Source of the DNA: Chloroflexota bacterium
GTDB taxonomy: Bacteria; Chloroflexota; Anaerolineae; J036; Brachytrichaceae
Length of the DNA stretch: 64,000 nucleotides
Direction of reading: 5' to 3'
NCBI GenBank assembly: GCA_023382055.1
Contig: JAMCQN010000147.1
Location: forward strand, 35,899 to 99,898
Positions 61,939 to 64,000 of the stretch are shown here, piece by piece (position 1 is the stretch's first letter; each line of letters opens with the position of its first letter). The notes under the pieces were generated by a model that ran no database searches, was not told the origin of the DNA, and saw nothing but the letters and a program-made list of their open reading frames with translations. The position numbers and the translations under genes were made by a program.

Positions 61939-62640
61939 TCAATGCCTTGGGGGTACCGTCGGCGCCGGCGTTGGTGTAGCTTCACCACCGGCTACAATGA
62001 CCACATTGGCTGCAACCCAGCCGTAATGCCCTTTATAGTCTATCTTGATCCATCCGCGATTGTCGCTGTAACTCACCACCGGCACAATTTGTCCCGGTTT
62101 GAGTTGACCGATCACGCGATACTTAGCGCCAGGTCCACCGCGCACATTAACCGCAGTATCAGATTGCATGATCGGCTGGCGCGAGTGTTGTGTTGAGTCG
62201 CTCTCAAGCACCTGGCCGCTCAAAGTAACGGTGTTGGCAGGAATCCAGCCGGTTGGCGTAATCCCAATCCGCAGCCACAAGCCGTCGTCGGTGATCTCGT
62301 TAATCGGCACGAAAACGCCGGGTGGAAGGACACCTACGACCTTGGACTTCTGTTTCGGTTCGCTGAGTAATTGTAGTTTGGCATCAAACCGCACCGAAAC
62401 TACCAGCGCCATAGGCGTCGGCAACGGCGTCGGCGTCGGCGTGGGAGTCGGAGTCGGTGTTGGCGTTATGGTGGCTGTAGGTGCAGGGGTTGGCGTATTG
62501 ACCGGGGTCGGAGTTGCCAGCGGAATAGGCTCAAGACTGCAGGCGCCAGCCATAAGTGACAGGATAAGCGTACAGCACAGCCGCACATGGCTGACGGACC
62601 GCTGTAAAGTTGTGCTGCGCCTAGTGGGAATCATCATCAA
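61939..62640 (-). CDS. SH3b-domain lipoprotein
   Basis: Secreted lipoprotein of 233 aa. The N-terminal signal ends in lipobox MAGAC (Cys34), followed by a (Thr-Pro)n linker with about eight TP repeats at residues 55-75. Two bacterial SH3 domains follow: residues about 80-145 (SKVVGVLPPGVFVP, LWLRIG, GWIPAN) and about 155-220 (VNVRGGPGAKYRVIGQLKPG, WIKIDYKGHYGWVAAN). They usually bind cell-wall peptides or mediate protein contact outside the cell. Confidence 0.9.
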   Translation of the reverse strand: MMMIPTRRSTTLQRSVSHVRLCCTLILSLMAGACSLEPIPLATPTPVNTPTPAPTATITPTPTPTPTPTPTPLPTPMALVVSVRFDAKLQLLSEPKQKSKVVGVLPPGVFVPINEITDDGLWLRIGITPTGWIPANTVTLSGQVLESDSTQHSRQPIMQSDTAVNVRGGPGAKYRVIGQLKPGQIVPVVSYSDNRGWIKIDYKGHYGWVAANVVIVAGGEATPTPAPTVPPRH

Positions 62641-62777
62641 TCAGATGGATGTTGTCGCAGATAACCGTGTCCTCACTCCATATAGTCATTATCGTCTTCT
62701 CAACTGCCATGTTAGCATCGATACAGTCCGCGACTATTCAGATACATAAAACATAGACCAGATAGGAGTATCACTAC

Positions 62778-63875
62778 ATGTTTACACCAGCCCCCACCCC
62801 TGGGAACGTGGCATGGTTCGTACAAGATCGCTTCGGCATGTTCATACATTGGGGACTCTACTCCCTGGCTGCGCGACACGAATGGGTTAAGTATAACGAA
62901 GCCATCCCAGATGAGGTTTACCAACGCTATTTCGTCCAGTTCAATCCGGATCTGTACGATCCCCGCAGTTGGGCCAGGGCTGCGCGCGAAGCCGGAATGA
63001 AGTATGTCGTACTAACCGCCAAGCACCATGAAGGATTTTGCCTGTGGGATTCGAAGCTGACTGATTACAAAATCACCCGCACACCCTATGGGAGAGATGC
63101 GTTACAGACCTATGTGGAGGCTTTCCGCGCCGAAGGGTTGAAGGTTGGTTTCTACTATTCCCTTATTGACTGGCATCACCCGGACTTCCCGATCGATGGG
63201 CAGCATCCAATGCGCGATGATCCTGATGCAATCAACCGTAACAAAACGAAGTCCATGCAGAGATATGCCGAATACCTGCATGGGCAGGTCAGGGAATTGT
63301 TGACGGAGTTTGGACGAATCGATATCCTCTGGTTCGATTTCTCATACCCCGACTTCACCCATCGTGGGCTGCCCGGTAAAGGGCGCGCGGACTGGCAAAG
63401 TGACAAGCTGCTGCAGATGGTGCGCCAGCTTCAGCCCGGCATCATCGTAAATAATCGCCTTAACCTGCCGAAGGGAAATGCGGATTTCTATACGCCGGAG
63501 CAATATCAACCGCGCTCATGGGTGCAGATCGACGGCGAACCCGTGGTGTGGGAAGCGTGCCAGACTTTCAGTGGATCATGGGGCTACTATCGCGACGAGG
63601 ATACCTGGAAGAGCCCGGAGCAACTCATCCAGATGCTGGTCAATACGGTAGCCTGCGGCGGGAACCTCATCATGAACGTCGGGCCGACAGCGCGGGGTTC
63701 ATTCGACCAGCGCGCCCTCAATTCGCTGGGGGTCTACGCTGAGTGGATGCGCGTGCATTCGCGCGCCATTTATGGCTGTACTCAGAGCAGCTTTACACCG
63801 CCGCAGGATTGCCGCTTTACTCAGTCCGGCAATCGCCTCTATCTGCATGTTTTTAACTGGCCTTATAAACACATT
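62778..63875 (+). CDS. GH29 alpha-L-fucosidase, disrupted at 3' end
   Basis: A retaining fucosidase of family GH29 with about 366 native residues. Diagnostic segments: WFVQDRFGMFIHWGLYS, KYVVLTAKHHEGFCLWDS, catalytic Asp nucleophile in ILWFDFSYPDF, and the C-terminal NLIMNVGPTARGSFD. After NWPYKHI (about 63875) the family resemblance ends and 40 unrelated codons follow until TGA at 63995. The sequence from that point looks like insertion-sequence DNA, so the gene has probably been cut by transposition. ATAGGAG precedes the ATG. Loss of the last ~40-60 residues may or may not abolish activity. Confidence 0.88.
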
Positions 63876-64000
63876 GGCTCATGTCTAGAAACAGTGCTAA
63901 CCGGATCATACATGATGGACATACGCGCTAGACTACGGGCATGGAATTCCCGATCATCGACCTGCTGGATGAGGACATTAGTGAAACATGGCTGATGAAA
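63876..64000 (+). mobile_element. Putative left end of an insertion sequence inside the fucosidase gene
   Basis: From about 63876 (GGCTCATGTCTAGAAACAGT) the sequence no longer matches the fucosidase. A new frame starting ATG at 63941 reads MEFPIIDLLDEDISETWLMK and runs off the window. This resembles the start of transposases that begin with FPI-DLLDE followed by a Trp/His region and a zinc motif, seen in Chloroflexota. The element end is likely near 63876; the right end is outside. Confidence 0.55.

Noticed and set aside
62415-62475. Tandem hexamer-like repeat
   Set aside because: It is the Thr-Pro linker of the SH3 lipoprotein and not an independent repeat or CRISPR.

Overview
This window is an ordinary-looking bacterial chromosome segment of fairly high GC, with no rRNA, CRISPR array, plasmid or phage module. 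The style points to Chloroflexota (Anaerolineae-like). The signs are lipoproteins with long Thr-Pro linkers after the lipobox, an effector-associated-type domain, gram-positive-style LexA boxes (GAAC-N4-GTTC), near-leaderless promoters, Tat-exported DUF1800 with DUF1501, and many sugar or oligopeptide catabolic genes. The phylum is an inference from these features, not a sequence search.

Layout. 1-392 holds gene remnants. 447-6446 is a five-component Dpp/Opp-type ABC importer operon in which the second permease and first ATPase are fused; it ends at a bidirectional terminator. 6516-17879 is a long minus-strand run: trmFO, M28 peptidase, aminotransferase, a membrane protein with an effector-associated-like domain, hflX, M50-CBS protease, TIM-barrel glycosidase-like protein, SOS-controlled SRAP/YedK, an NAD epimerase and a Gfo/Idh dehydrogenase. 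18024-20852 is a DUF1800/DUF1501 pair. 21166-23358 is a sugar isomerase plus an MFS transporter. A 221-bp MITE-like element follows at 23415-23635. 23753-28019 carries an SOS-controlled radical SAM DNA-repair-type protein, a NarL-type two-component system and a DoxX protein. 28096-30363 holds convergent amino-sugar genes (SIS protein, nagA). 30425-32939 has a metallophosphoesterase and a second Gfo/Idh enzyme. 33210-38150 is a Gld-type ABC exporter cluster. 38399-44473 is gltBD behind a CRP/FNR-type box. 44487-48070 holds dut, topA, a DUF554 protein and xseB. A selenocysteine tRNA lies at 48149-48246. 48334-50556 is an MFS-HEAT fusion. 50761-55336 is a minus-strand sugar-acid catabolic cluster (two ThuA ORFs, a URO-D-like protein, two enolase-superfamily enzymes). 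55580-62640 has a papain-fold-like protein, an M24 peptidase, a large FtsX-type permease, a sugar isomerase and an SH3 lipoprotein. 62778 to the right edge is a GH29 alpha-L-fucosidase interrupted near its 3' end by what looks like the start of an insertion sequence.

How it fits together. Much of the accessory content suits a scavenger of plant- or glycan-derived sugars, peptides and amino sugars. The housekeeping genes (gltBD, topA, dut, xseB, trmFO, hflX) are intact. The most noteworthy signals are two matching LexA-type operators on two separate DNA-damage genes, a tRNA-Sec with unusual details, several very short ORFs that look like N-terminus/C-terminus joins of larger catabolic genes, a MITE-like repeat with related hairpins, and a membrane-anchored effector-associated-type domain.
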